A stretch of DNA of 64,000 bases from contig CP093831.1 of the NCBI GenBank assembly GCA_033063855.1, positions 22,258,001 to 22,322,000 of the forward strand, in the 5' to 3' direction. The notes beneath the pieces are model-generated. The model was not told the origin of the DNA, ran no database searches, and was given only the letters and a program-made list of their open reading frames with translations. Position numbers and translations under genes: made by a program. Every line of letters begins with the position of its first letter. Positions within the stretch are counted from its first letter, which is position 1. Source of the stretch: Smittia aterrima (Eukaryota; Arthropoda; Insecta; Diptera; Chironomidae). Shown one piece after another: positions 23,373 through 34,267 of the stretch.

Positions 23373-26300
23373 GATAAAATTCAAGATTTTCGCTGATGTA
23401 TGCTGCTCGGTAGATGGAACAGAAATGAGTTTATATATGTGAAATCAATAACTTAAATACCTTTTCTACGAGTACCTGATTAAAGGTTCAGTAAAATCCT
23501 TTTACTACCTGAGTTCTAAGTCTTGTCACCATAAATGCTTGAAAAAATTAAAAACGTCAAATTTTCTGACTAATAATTTACTAAACGAAACATTTCGACT
23601 TGAATCTTTAAATTCGTGCTCTAATTTCGAAGTTCTCAAGTTGCCAAATAAATATTAAATTGATTTAAGTTCTCAACGAGAATGCAATCAAGCAAAAGTC
23701 TTTCCAGTCCAAGCAGGGACTTGTAAATCTCGAAATGCATTTGGCTGAAAAGCTTATTAGCTCTGCCCTGAAATATCAAAAGTTTTGTTATATTGGCTTC
23801 ATCAATTATATTTTGAGAGCATCCTCGAATCGAATATTTCATCATAATGACTGCAAGCTTTCAAGTCGAGATTCATCTGCAGAAAGCTCAAAATCAATCT
23901 TTTGAAATCACCGGCGATTAATTATTTCAAGAAATCAGAGTTATGGAGATTTCTTCGGAAAGTCAAGGAAGCGAAACGAACAAATAAATTTATGATCTTC
24001 TTAGATTAAACCACTCGTCTGCTCAAATGATAATTCCCATGAGTATAATTGCCCCATTTGAGTGAACGAGCTGCCCCAACATAAAACTGTGGTTCACATT
24101 TATCAAAACGGAAAAACTTTTCTTTCTGCTTTCAGTTGAAGTCACAAAAGAGCTCTCAACATGGGAGAGCTTGATTGACTTAAGACTCAATTTAAAACGA
24201 AAGTCGAGATGTTCTGCAATTTGAAATCATTCGAGCTGAAAACTTTTGTGCATGAGGTCAAACGAACGAAATGCAATCTTGTTCTTCTCCCAACTCGATT
24301 CATTCACATTCAATTTCCTTTGTCTATCTCAGACTTTCCCCAACTGTCGGCTCTCATCAAAATCGAAATCTAGTCTTGGCTTACCAGGATCCTTTAATTA
24401 AACAGAAGGCTTCACATTAAGCTTCCCTCATCAATTTCCAAAAATTTGTCCGAAAAAGGAGAAAAAAATAAATTCAAAATCCAATTAAGCATGAAACCAG
24501 GGGAGATTCTCTTTCGGTCGAGTCTGCATGTGGCAGTCAGCTTCTCTCTTCTCTAATATCTTTCATATTTCTCGTAAGAACATTCCGAAAGGGCTAAAGT
24601 TTACGCCGAATTGATTTCAATCATTTGTGAACGTTGCTTCATGCGAATAATAAAACGAAGTCGACAGATAACAAAGTTGATTATACGTTCGCAACCTTTG
24701 GAATGACATGAACAAAAGTTTCAAAGGTTTTACGGTTCTAGGGAAACTCAAAGCCTCAAGGAATATTTCTCATTAACAGTGTCGATGAGCTTCGTAATAA
24801 GTCAGAGAACAACAAGGGAATACCATCAATTCCGTGACGATAACTGTAACAAATCAAAAAGCTTTTAAAACTTTTTTTTTTCGAGAGAGAATCGAGTCAG
24901 CGGATTTCGTTTTAATCTCGCTTTCAACAAACTAATGGTATTCGCAAATGAAAACAAATGGCTGCAGTTTTAATTCCCTCAAAAGAACTGTCGCAATGGA
25001 AAATGATGACTTGTGTCGAGTTTTCCTCGTACATGACACGACTCTCGTGGCTTCTGCAATGCGAGTGTTGAAAAAGGGGGGAAAGCAAATGACAGAATCA
25101 TAAACGGAGTGAACGTGTAATTAAAAGACATTAATTTTAATATCGCAGTGCTGACAAAACCGCGCTAATCCAAGTTCTCGCTTAAAAATTTGTCTTCGAG
25201 CGATTTTCGGGCGAGAGAATGTTAATGTTTAAAACGAAACATTTATTCAATATTGCTCTCTCTCCCTATCAGAGAAATCAATATTCGACACCTTGCCGGG
25301 ATCGCTTTCAAATCTCGGTGAGTTTACTTTAAGGATGAAACCTTCGGCTCAAGCTCATGAATTCCAAAATTGAATAAAAATGGTTCAGGAAGAAGAGGGA
25401 CGTGGAAATGTTGGATGAATATGAATCAACGGAAGCAGGCATGATAGGTGAGCTTAGGATGTGAAAACGAGGGTCTTGAATTTAAATTACTTAAAGAGCG
25501 TGTAACGTAAGCAATCTTTTCACTCTTTCTTCTCAGCATTTACTGCAATCTTGAACGGTTACGACGAGCACGACAATCGTTTTGGGACTTTACACGAAAG
25601 GGAGCGTTGTTTTGATCGCAAGTGACTTGTTAATCCGAGTCTTGATATTACTTCTTGTTCACAATCTCTGAAAGGAAAAAAATTCTTTCATTCGTTTGAA
25701 CTACTAAATAAAGAATAAGATTTGTCTGGTTCTGTTTGTCTCTCAGTCGCTAACGGTAAATCAAATGAAGTTTAACTCATGAGAGAGAAGATGTCTCTCA
25801 ACTTTTAAAGACAAATTTCAATTAACGGCTCAATCGTCCATCGAAACTCTGCATAAAATATTAAATAGATTGCTGCAGACATTCCGCAGTAAAGAGATGC
25901 ATCGGCTCCAAATAATTTTCTGTTTTCTATGAAATTCTCATTAGCAGTCAACTCTCGCTTGCATCGTTGGCGGAAAATAAAGAAAAAAAAACTTGAGACA
26001 TCAGCCTGTCGTGTTAGCTCACATGAAACACTTGTAAAACTACACTTTATAATTATTATTGCATTAAATTGCTTCGGAGAACTTGTGCAAATGTTTTTCT
26101 ATCCACAGCAGACTTGATGGCGACATTTAGCGACTGAGCTGTACTCGGTAATGAATTTGCGTTTTGATTAATGCTCAAATCGATAGTTGATGTCTTTCCA
26201 TCTTTGTCGTTATGCAAGTTAAGTTTTCATTGGCGAGAAGAAAAACAAGATTTGCAATCTAAACGCAATCTGCACTGAATGACGCACGAAAGCCGGCAAT

Positions 26301-26954
26301 TTAAATAGGGTCATCAGGAAGTGAAGGCTGCTTCAGGTTTGTACTGTTACTGATCCCACTCATCAGCGCACTTGCAGAACTTAATAAAAAAGCTAATTAA
26401 TCAGACAAGTTTGTTGCATAATAAATTATCAGCTGCCGGAGTTCTAAACGAAGTTCGTTGATCTTGAAAAATCTTTCCAGAAGCTTCCGCTTAATCTCCC
26501 GATGGACTCGAAGATAATTGCAAAACAACAACAATTTTCATTTAAACATTCATTTATTCAGAAATTCACTAATGACTTCTCAATAAAAAGTACAAACTTA
26601 ATTTAACGCTCATTACCGTATTGCGCATGAAAACTTAATTAAGTAAAATTTCTAGGAACTGATTGGTAATTTTAACTTATTCCTAATTGAAATTGAGCAT
26701 GAAAACAAATTCGAACGAAAATTGCTTGTAACATATTGGCAAACAAAAACGAATTTGACTAATCGGCGGTAATACTTTGTGCTTAACTAAGTTACTCTCT
26801 AATTATAGAGCAGGAAAGCGTCATTTACATTGAAAGAGTATTTTCTATTTTGTTGTTTGTCATTTTTGTGGTCTCGGTTTGTTTTGTCGCGTTTACTCTG
26901 ACTTTGTTGAGAGGAATGGCGCGATTGAAGCTGCGAAGAAAAATAGTTTTTTGT
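23373..26954. other. Gene-poor intergenic region
   Basis: About 3.6 kb between the zinc-finger cluster and the eclosion hormone gene. No frame has domain-like composition and I could not connect any exons. It may hold enhancers for the eclosion hormone gene, but nothing specific is visible. Confidence 0.45.
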
Positions 26955-27436
26955 TTACAGAAGTTGAGTAAATATTTTTGAGTTCAAACCTAGATCTTCG
27001 CAGTCAGGAATAACTTTGCCTTTGAACTTCACGCAGCTGTCGGCACAGAGTTGACCTTCGAAGAAGCTTCCAAACATTTTCTTACATTGCGCGCAATTTC
27101 TAAGACAAACTCCCAAAATGTCGTATCCTCCGAAGAGATCTGTCAAGGTTCAATCATAGAAACATTAATTCACGTTTTTAAACTTCACAAAACATTAAGA
27201 AACAAAAGAAATTATGCAGCAACATTATTAAAAGACAGCTTCTCAAACATTTGTCCTCGAAGCTTTCACGAATCTTCCATTGAAGAGAAAAAAGAAAAAT
27301 TTAAAGAAGCACATTTACCAAGCCGTTTTGATTTTCCTTTACCTATGCTGGGGTAAGGATTGCCAGCACAATTCTCGACGAAATAGGCGAGATACACAAC
27401 GGCTGTCAGCATCAGAAGAACTTTCATTGAAGGCAT
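26955..27436 (-). CDS. Eh: Eclosion hormone precursor
   Basis: Two exons, 27343-27436 and 26955-27139, give a 92-residue precursor. Exon 1 encodes the signal peptide (MPSMKVLLMLTAVVYLAYFV then the cut region ENCAG). Exon 2 encodes the hormone with its six cysteines in the family pattern: CLRNCAQC, then LCADSC, then PDCED, and the conserved FEGQLC and KFKGK stretches. In insects this peptide is released by a few brain neurons, acts on a receptor guanylyl cyclase in Inka cells and triggers ecdysis behaviour. The core is strongly conserved. The C-terminus (KIFTQLL) differs from the usual FLN-K/A-L ending. The intron is 203 bp with clean borders. The gene is isolated, with several kilobases of non-coding DNA on both sides. 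Confidence 0.95.
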
Positions 27437-29404
27437 TTTCTTTTAAAAGTTTTTCTTTCTTTCTGTAATATTCAGAATATTTCTTATTTCTTTCGATTCG
27501 TTTAAAAATATTTGTTCATCGATTTAAAATGCAAATTCTCTTTCGTTGAATCGCAACACCTCGCGCACATCTTTCGCCGTTAATTGATAAATACGTACTG
27601 AAGAAATATCCTACAGCATTAATCTTGATATATGCTTTCTATCGCGGCTCGGAGCGAGACTCACGCAAGATATTTCTCTGTCCATAAGTGGGGAAGAGAA
27701 GAAGACGAAGAAGAAAAAATAAAATGTTCGAAAACAGAATTCTTGAGGCATTTGCGATCTCGTTCACGTGTAGAAGCAGTGTTTGGGGTCTTGTCTGACT
27801 TCTCTTCTAATCAACCAATCTGTATACAAGACAACGCGCGTTTCAAGTCGCCAAAAATTTGCTTCAAGCACATAAAATTGATTTGTCTTCTACTTCCTAT
27901 ATTTGCGAACAGTTTTTTTGTTCTTCATTCGTTTCCCTCTCGGCGTTAATTCTTTGTCTCTGCTGTCACTTAGAGAACAAAGTCGGTTGCGAGGATTTGC
28001 TGCGCCGAGAGGTTCAGCGACACTCAATGAAATTACGTGTCGATCGCGAGAGACGTGTGGTTGTGCAATCACTGATTGACTCGACTGTTAACTGTAAAAT
28101 CCCAAAGTCACTGTCGGCGCCGTTGTCTTGGCCGAGACTTTCACAATTTTGAAATTTCTCCGAAAGCATAAAAGACACAAATTCAAGGTTTGGGTTAAAG
28201 GCCTCATGGCTTGATTCGCGAGTCACGTTGACATAAAAACCCAGATTCGAAAATATTTCGTTGAAAGCGAGAGTTCGATGACGTCGCTGTGACCGGCCTT
28301 AACAGAAATTCACTTCAAAAACTCGAAAAAGAAGAAAATTGCATAGGCAACTGGTTTTCATTTGAATTCAGCGACGTGATGTCTATCGTGTGGTGTCCAC
28401 GCATAAATATTTCTAACGGTTCTTGTCGCCGTTGCGTCGTCAAAAGCCACGCTTGTCGATCACTTTTACGAGAATACGACAATTGATAAATAAGCGGAAT
28501 AAGTCGACGTCTGCACGTTTCCGCTATTAATAATTTTTTGCGACAATTCTAAATCAAGTTTTGAACTTTTCGTGAACAATTATGATTGATTGATTGAGAT
28601 ATCACCAGAACAAATCTTTGATCTTGAAAAAGATTTTTAAAAGTCACGTCTTCGATTGAAATTGAAAAGAATGTTCTTTTTAGAACTTAGCGGTAAGACT
28701 GGATTTAATTGAAAGGAAGTTATTTGCACACGCTCTACAAACTTTTACTTTCAATAGCTTTGTACTACAAGCACAGTTTCCTTTTAAACATCTTTCTTAC
28801 TTTTGCACTTAGAACTTCTTGTTGAGTCGACTTTAAAATGTGTTGTCGAAGATGAAAGAGCTGAAGAAAACTGATGAACAACTTGGGAAAAGTTTGTTCT
28901 TTTATAGCGAAACTTTCGTTCGACAAATTTAGAAGACTTCTTGCGAAATGACAAATTAGTTTTAGTCAATTTCCCTTCAGCACTTTCAGCTGATGATTTG
29001 ATTATGTGCGAACTTATTGTTAATGGAATTTCGCAGCGTGAAAGAAATTAAATGCGAATTGAATGAAGTTCGAAGACAAATATTTATTCTTCTATTTCAT
29101 TATTTAATTAAATCGAGCTCAGTTTATTCAACAAATTCCATTTCCAAAAAGCCCTAAAATTGAAGTTCAAAATGATTCGTTGAAAAATAATTTTTGATAA
29201 CTTAACGGTTTAAAATAATTTAAATATTTTGAACTTTGCCGATTTGTTAGTGTGCGGGATGTAATCAAAACATTGTAAAACTTTTAATTCGGAAAACTCT
29301 ATTCTGTCGTTCATTATCAAGCCCCAAGGTCCCAAGGTCACAATGACACAAACACAGTAGATCGAAGTCAACTTTAGTTAGTAAAGTGTCGACGTTGCGT
29401 TCGC
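27437..29404. other. Intergenic region between Eh and Mpi
   Basis: About 2 kb with no supported gene. It should contain the eclosion hormone promoter (right of 27436, minus strand) and the Mpi promoter (left of 29405). A TGACGTCG, CRE-like, occurs near 28278; a single match of this length is weak evidence of function. Confidence 0.4.
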
Positions 29405-30682
29405 ATGTTATCTCGTTTAAGAAAAAGAAAATTGATAATGGAAATAATTGGTGATATCAAGAATTACGAATGGGGAAAACTCGGCAATGAATCAGAAGTA
29501 GCAAAACTCGCTCAACTTAATGATGCTTCATTCCTTTGTGATCCTGAAAAGCCGTACTCGGAACTTTGGATGGGCGATCACGTCTCTGGCCAAGCGAAAG
29601 TGAAAGCAACTGGTGAACTTCTCGGAGATTTCATTCAGAAAAACCGGAAGGAAAATATCGGAGGACAATCGAAACTTCCGTTTCTGTTCAAGGTTCTCAG
29701 CATACGCAAAGCATTGAGCATTCAAATCCATCCCAACAAAAGTCAAGCCGAGAAACTCCATTCGCTTCATCCCGATATCTACAAGGACCCAAATCATAAA
29801 CCTGAGGTAAGAAAGAAGGCAACAAATTGAATTGAAAATGAATAATTCATTGAAACATTCTCTTTTTAGATCGCGATTGCATTGACACCTTTTGTTGCGC
29901 TTTGCGATTTTCGCCCACATTCTGAAATTTATAAATTACTGAAATCTCACGAAGAATTAATTTCCCTTCTTGGGATTGAAAATGTTGAACTCATCAAAAC
30001 GAAGGGAGCAGAAGGCCTAAAGACATGTTACTCGATTCTGATGACATCTGAAGATACAAAAGTCAAAGAGTGCATTGAAAAGTTGCAGAAGAAATTTCAC
30101 GACGACGACAGCAAACTCGCGCTTGTCTTTAAAGACATTCAGAAGGATTTTCCTAATGACGTTGGGTCCCTCTCTTTATTTTTCATGAATCTGATCGAGC
30201 TGAAAGCTGGTGAATCGATTTTCTTAGGAGCAAATGTACCTCACGCGTATTTAGCCGGTGATTGCATTGAATGCATGAGTTGCAGTGATAATGTTATTCG
30301 CGCTGGGCTAACACCAAAGTTTAAAGACGTTGACAATCTCTTGAGAATGGTAATCTATGATGGAGCATCTGCAGATGAAAAGATTTTCAAGCCAAAGATT
30401 CTTGATGACAACCACAAGTTCACGTGGTTATTCAATCCGCCGGTAGAAGACTTCGCTGTTGCCAAAATCGAAATTCCAACGAGCGTCAACAAATATGAAA
30501 TCGTTAACAGCAAATTCGGTTCAATCGTTCTTGTTATTTCCGGAGAAGCTAAAGCATCAGCTCAAGGCATTGACAGCTTGTTACTCCAACGAGGAAAAAT
30601 CATTTTCTTCCCTTCGAACGTTGGACCACGAGTTGAACTTTCTAATATCCAAGGCGGCTTTATTTGTTATCAAGCGATGTAG
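29405..30682 (+). CDS. Mpi: Mannose-6-phosphate isomerase, type I
   Basis: Two exons, 29405-29806 and 29870-30682, give 404 residues. The enzyme interconverts fructose 6-phosphate and mannose 6-phosphate in the cytosol, feeding GDP-mannose and glycosylation. Zinc-site residues of the family are visible: Gln107 and His109 in SIQIHPNK, Glu134 in HKPE at the exon border, and the later His in GANVPHAY. The signature after it (GDCIECMSCSDNVIRAGLTPK) includes the catalytic Arg. Length is normal for animal enzymes. The start could be the first ATG (29405) or an in-frame ATG at 29438; the second gives the usual short N-terminus before NYEWGK. It converges on the gene at 30778, with 95 bp between stop codons. 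Confidence 0.95.
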
Positions 30683-30771
30683 AAAGAGAAAGGCGGTTTT
30701 TTAATTTTTTTTAAAATCCTTGATGTTCTCATAAAGAAAATTGTTTAAAATGTTATTCCAATTCTTCAAGA

Positions 30772-30777
30772 TTTATT
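30772..30777 (-). terminator. Polyadenylation signal abutting the P4HA stop codon
   Basis: On the minus strand AATAAA starts directly after the TGA stop of the prolyl hydroxylase gene, implying a very short 3' UTR if it is used. Confidence 0.5.
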
Positions 30778-32492
30778 TCAGTACTCTTTTTTGTAATAAA
30801 ATTCATCCGTCATCGCTGGCTCCAACTCGCAAGGTCTTGTAAACTCCTGGCCATACTCTCGCAACCATTTATTGGCAACCCACTTATTTCCAATCAACAC
30901 AGGGCAAGCTGAATGTCTCGTGAGGTATTCCAGCTCACCAGACGTTGACAAATTATACCAAAATAGAGCATTTCCTTTCTTCGGTTGAACTCTAATCTTA
31001 AGATAAGGGAAAACAGTTGCACCGCCACTTTCAACATCAGAGAGCTACAAAAACTATTGAAGAACTTTTGAAAAAATAAATAATTAACTTACATAGAACA
31101 AAGCTGTAGCAATCCGATTGCCAGTTCCACCACTCAAAGGCGCAGCGTCCTTCAGAACGAAGTCATGATGAGCTAAAATATTCTTGAGAATGAAGACTTC
31201 AACTCGTTTAATTATTTTGTAGTTTACCGTCGTAATGTCCACCGATTCCATAATTCTGCGTTTGCCAAGCTTCAGCTGTTTTCATATTTAACCCAGTCAT
31301 GTCACCAACTCTTTTCGTTAAACGAGCGAAGACTTCATGATAATAATCTAAACTCCAGGAACTTTTCGCGACACGAATGTTATCACTCTTAAAAGAAACT
31401 TTATGAGAAAAAGATCAAAAATCTTTTAATAAACCTACTTCTGAAGTCGCATCTTTTCTAAAAATCTTTGCTCGAGCAAGATTTGGCTTCGCAATTGATC
31501 TGAAAACTTCCATTTCTTTTTCTGAAATCACGTCGTGATAGATCACAATGAATGGGTTGATGTTAGCCTCTTCGACCTTGAATGGAGCGATAACAGAGAA
31601 AAGAGTGTTTGACACGTAGCTACAATAAAGCTTTGACAGTTCTTCATCGCTTCGTTTTAGTTCTCCTGTGCAAACTCTCTGTTGTAGATAAAATTCTCTT
31701 GTTAGAGTGTTTCTTTCCTGGGCTTCTTTTTCATCAATTTCACTTTGTTCCTCTTCTTTTTCCGAAAGCAATTGCAACTTTTGGGCAATTTGATTTTTCT
31801 TGTCCATTGTGTAGTTGGAATTTTTATAAATTACTTCAAGAATAGAAGACTCGGACATTTCCTGAACTTCTCGGTTTTTACGAAGTGCCAATGAAAGATA
31901 AGTCATTGAAGATTGAAATCGTTCTGTCTTCATCAACTCATCGCCGATAGCGAAAAGATCATTTACAGTTAGATCATCACGATACTTCACACCTTGAATG
32001 ATTCCTTTCGAAAGCTCTTGAGAGCTGAGACTGTAAAAAGCTTGCAAACGAATCAAACCCTCGACGGAGCCTTCCCAATCCTCTCGTGATAATCGAACTG
32101 GCTCAATCTTCGTACTGAAAGTTTCCACGAGGTCGATGATTTTTATTTTCAGTTGCACAGCATCAAACGACAATCGCTTTACTAAGAGAAGCGCATTTAA
32201 AGGATTGGAAACGTAAGCGATTTTATCTTCGATCATCTTTGCGTGCTCAACTTCCATTTTCATCAAATCTCTATAAATATTTTATTGAAATATTAAAACT
32301 TAAGTTCACATTTTATAAAAACCTTTTAACGACTTTCGTAATTTCTTCGAGACTTCCTAACAACTTTTCATATTCTTTTATCAACGTCGCTTCATTGCGC
32401 GTTAGCGCAACGAGTTCTTCAATCGCTGAAAAAAGTTCTGATCTTAGACTGTTAATTATTGAGAGAAAAATTAATATTTGAACGAATTTCAT
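30778..32492 (-). CDS. Prolyl 4-hydroxylase alpha subunit
   Basis: Five exons on the minus strand (32323-32492, 31439-32270, 31228-31387, 31093-31172, 30778-31044) give 502 residues. It would act in the endoplasmic reticulum, hydroxylating prolines in collagen-like chains with iron, 2-oxoglutarate and ascorbate, in a tetramer with protein disulfide isomerase. Residues 1-18 form a signal peptide from the ATG at 32492; an ATG at 32567 would bury it. The N-terminal dimerisation and peptide-binding helices come first. The catalytic domain has the iron ligands His389 and Asp391 (YDAHHDF) and His458 (TRHSACPV), and the 2-oxoglutarate Lys468 (GNKW). GTGNRIATALFYLSDVESGG and WLREYGQEFTRPC are family signatures. 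Ala388 replaces the more usual Pro before the first His. Confidence 0.93.
30795..30800 (+). terminator. Candidate Mpi polyadenylation signal inside the neighbouring coding exon
   Basis: AATAAA on the plus strand, 113 bp after the Mpi stop, within the last coding exon of the convergent prolyl hydroxylase gene. If used, the two mRNAs would overlap tail to tail. Confidence 0.4.
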
Positions 32493-32755
32493 TTCAATCG
32501 CTTTGCGACCACTCGATCGAACTGAAAACTGCCGACTATCTTCATGTTTTTTAAGAAAACATTTCATTGAGCAAGAAAGATAAGACGAAGTTCGCAGAAA
32601 ATTTTCGCTTTTAATGTCGACACGTGTGAAGAAAATTGTAACGAAGCAGCTTGATCTAAACGAATTTCTTTTATTATTTAACGCTTAAAATTGTGAAAAA
32701 AAATGAGGTTTTTAAATTAAAGTTTCTCGCTGAAACTTTACACTAATTTTAATAT

Positions 32756-33816
32756 TTACAGATCTTCGTCGTCTACTTCATAGTTCGGAACGAAATCATC
32801 TTCATCGATCATCGTGGAACTTTCTGTGTCAACAGAAAAATTCTTCTCCTTGATGACCGACTCTGAGCACGTTATTTCAAATTGTTCATCTGGATCAATC
32901 TCTTTATCTTCATTGATAACCAAAGCACCTTCCGAGGAGTCATCGGAGCGAACAGAAGAAATCACATTCTCTGTCGAAGGTTCAAGAGGATGAAAAAGTT
33001 CTTCCAGCAATTGTTCAACATCTCTTTTCATGTTGTTTGAAGCTGCGTAACTATGATCTGAAGTGACCATGGACCCATCGCTAGATTCAGGCAAGACTTT
33101 CTTATCTGCAGCTAGTTCTGTGTTGTCTACTTGCTCAATATTTGTAGTTGCAACTTCCTCTTCGTCCTCGCTGCTGGAACTTAAGACTTTCTTATCTTCA
33201 GCTAGTTCTGTGTTGTTTACTTGCTCAGTATTTGTAGTTGCAACTTCCTCTTCGTCCTCGCTGCTGGAACTTGAGAGATCCAGTAAAGGTGCCAAACCAT
33301 TTGGTTGGCGTAAGGAACTAGTTATATCGTTTAGCTTATTGTCGTTCAGCTCCTTTTCCATTGAAGATCTCGATCTTTTGAGAGAGGACGTAGTTTGGAT
33401 CGATTCTTTCGTTGTTGTTGAAGAACATCCAGGATTTTGTCGTTCAATTGCCTCATTGCGTCGTTGCTCCATTTCCTCGGCATTTAGATTCATTTGAGCA
33501 TTGAATAAGACCAAGGCATCTACACCTGTTTTTTGTTTATGCAAATCAACCAAATAATTTGCCATGTACATCGTTGGGTTCACAGCTTGTGAAGTGAAAG
33601 CTTTGCTGATCATATCGGTGATGACAGCATGGAGATCGTGTTTGACGCAGTAGGCGAAGATATCATGTTGAAGAGCTTCGTATTTCTGTAAATAAAGGTC
33701 AAAGATTTGAATAACTTTCTGCTAATAATTATTTTTAACCTGCAGAACAATTAACAAACCTTTGCCTTCTCTTTCTCGAGTACTCTTGATGCTTTTGTTG
33801 CTCGTTTGCGCGGCAT
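32756..33816 (-). CDS. Acidic Ser/Glu repeat protein, unknown function
   Basis: Two exons, 33760-33816 and 32756-33685, give 328 residues. The N-terminus is basic (MPRKRATKASRVLEKEKAK). Residues about 20-105 are helical and contain NPTMYMANYLVDLHKQK, which resembles the P-x-x-[FY]-[LM]-x-x-[YF]-L core of DPY30/RII-alpha docking domains; this likeness is by eye only. The rest is acidic and probably disordered, with two 30-residue tandem repeats of SSSSEDEEEVATTN-type sequence, each followed by NTELA and DKKVL, encoded by a 90-bp direct repeat. The gene is divergent from the OSBP-related gene (452 bp between starts) and sits 263 bp upstream of the prolyl hydroxylase start. I do not recognise an orthologue. 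CK2-type sites (S-x-D/E) are abundant. Confidence 0.75.
33093..33272. repeat. Two tandem 90-bp coding repeats
   Basis: AAGACTTTCTTATCT begins at 33093 and again at 33183. The intervening 90 bp are nearly identical and encode the acidic 30-residue repeat of the gene at 32756-33816. Confidence 0.75.
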
Positions 33817-34267
33817 TTTCGACGTGATAATGTTATTTGACTTATTAAAATTGATTAAGTTAGATTTGAATTAAATTAAGTTTAAATTTGCGAAGAACGC
33901 ATTGACGAGATTTTGTCGAGAGTTCGATAACGGAATTTCTTATTTCGAAAGCTCTTGTTTGTGTTAGTGTTTGAATTCAAATATTTTCGGCCTTTGGTCG
34001 AAGAGTGAACCACGCAGCATGTGATTAACATTTACGATTGTCATGAAGACAATATTGTCAACAACAAGTAAACGAAGCTTATTTAACTGAATAGACAACA
34101 TTTTCATTAGAAAACTCAAACCCAAAAGTTGTTTCCCTCAAACAATTTTAATGTGAAAAAAATGAGTCTTGAGCCGAACTCTTCACGGGGCGTTCAATGG
34201 TTTTTTAAGATTTCCAATTTTTTTGTGATTACTTTGCGGAGGAATATTTCATTAGTTTTAAGTGATA

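Noticed and set aside
32493..32567. Longer N-terminus for the prolyl hydroxylase subunit from the ATG at 32567
   Set aside because: It would place 25 hydrophilic residues ahead of the signal peptide; the second ATG gives a normal secretory start.
33063..33497. 144-residue plus-strand frame
   Set aside because: Antisense of the acidic Ser/Glu repeat gene; its Ser-rich composition is the complement of that repeat.
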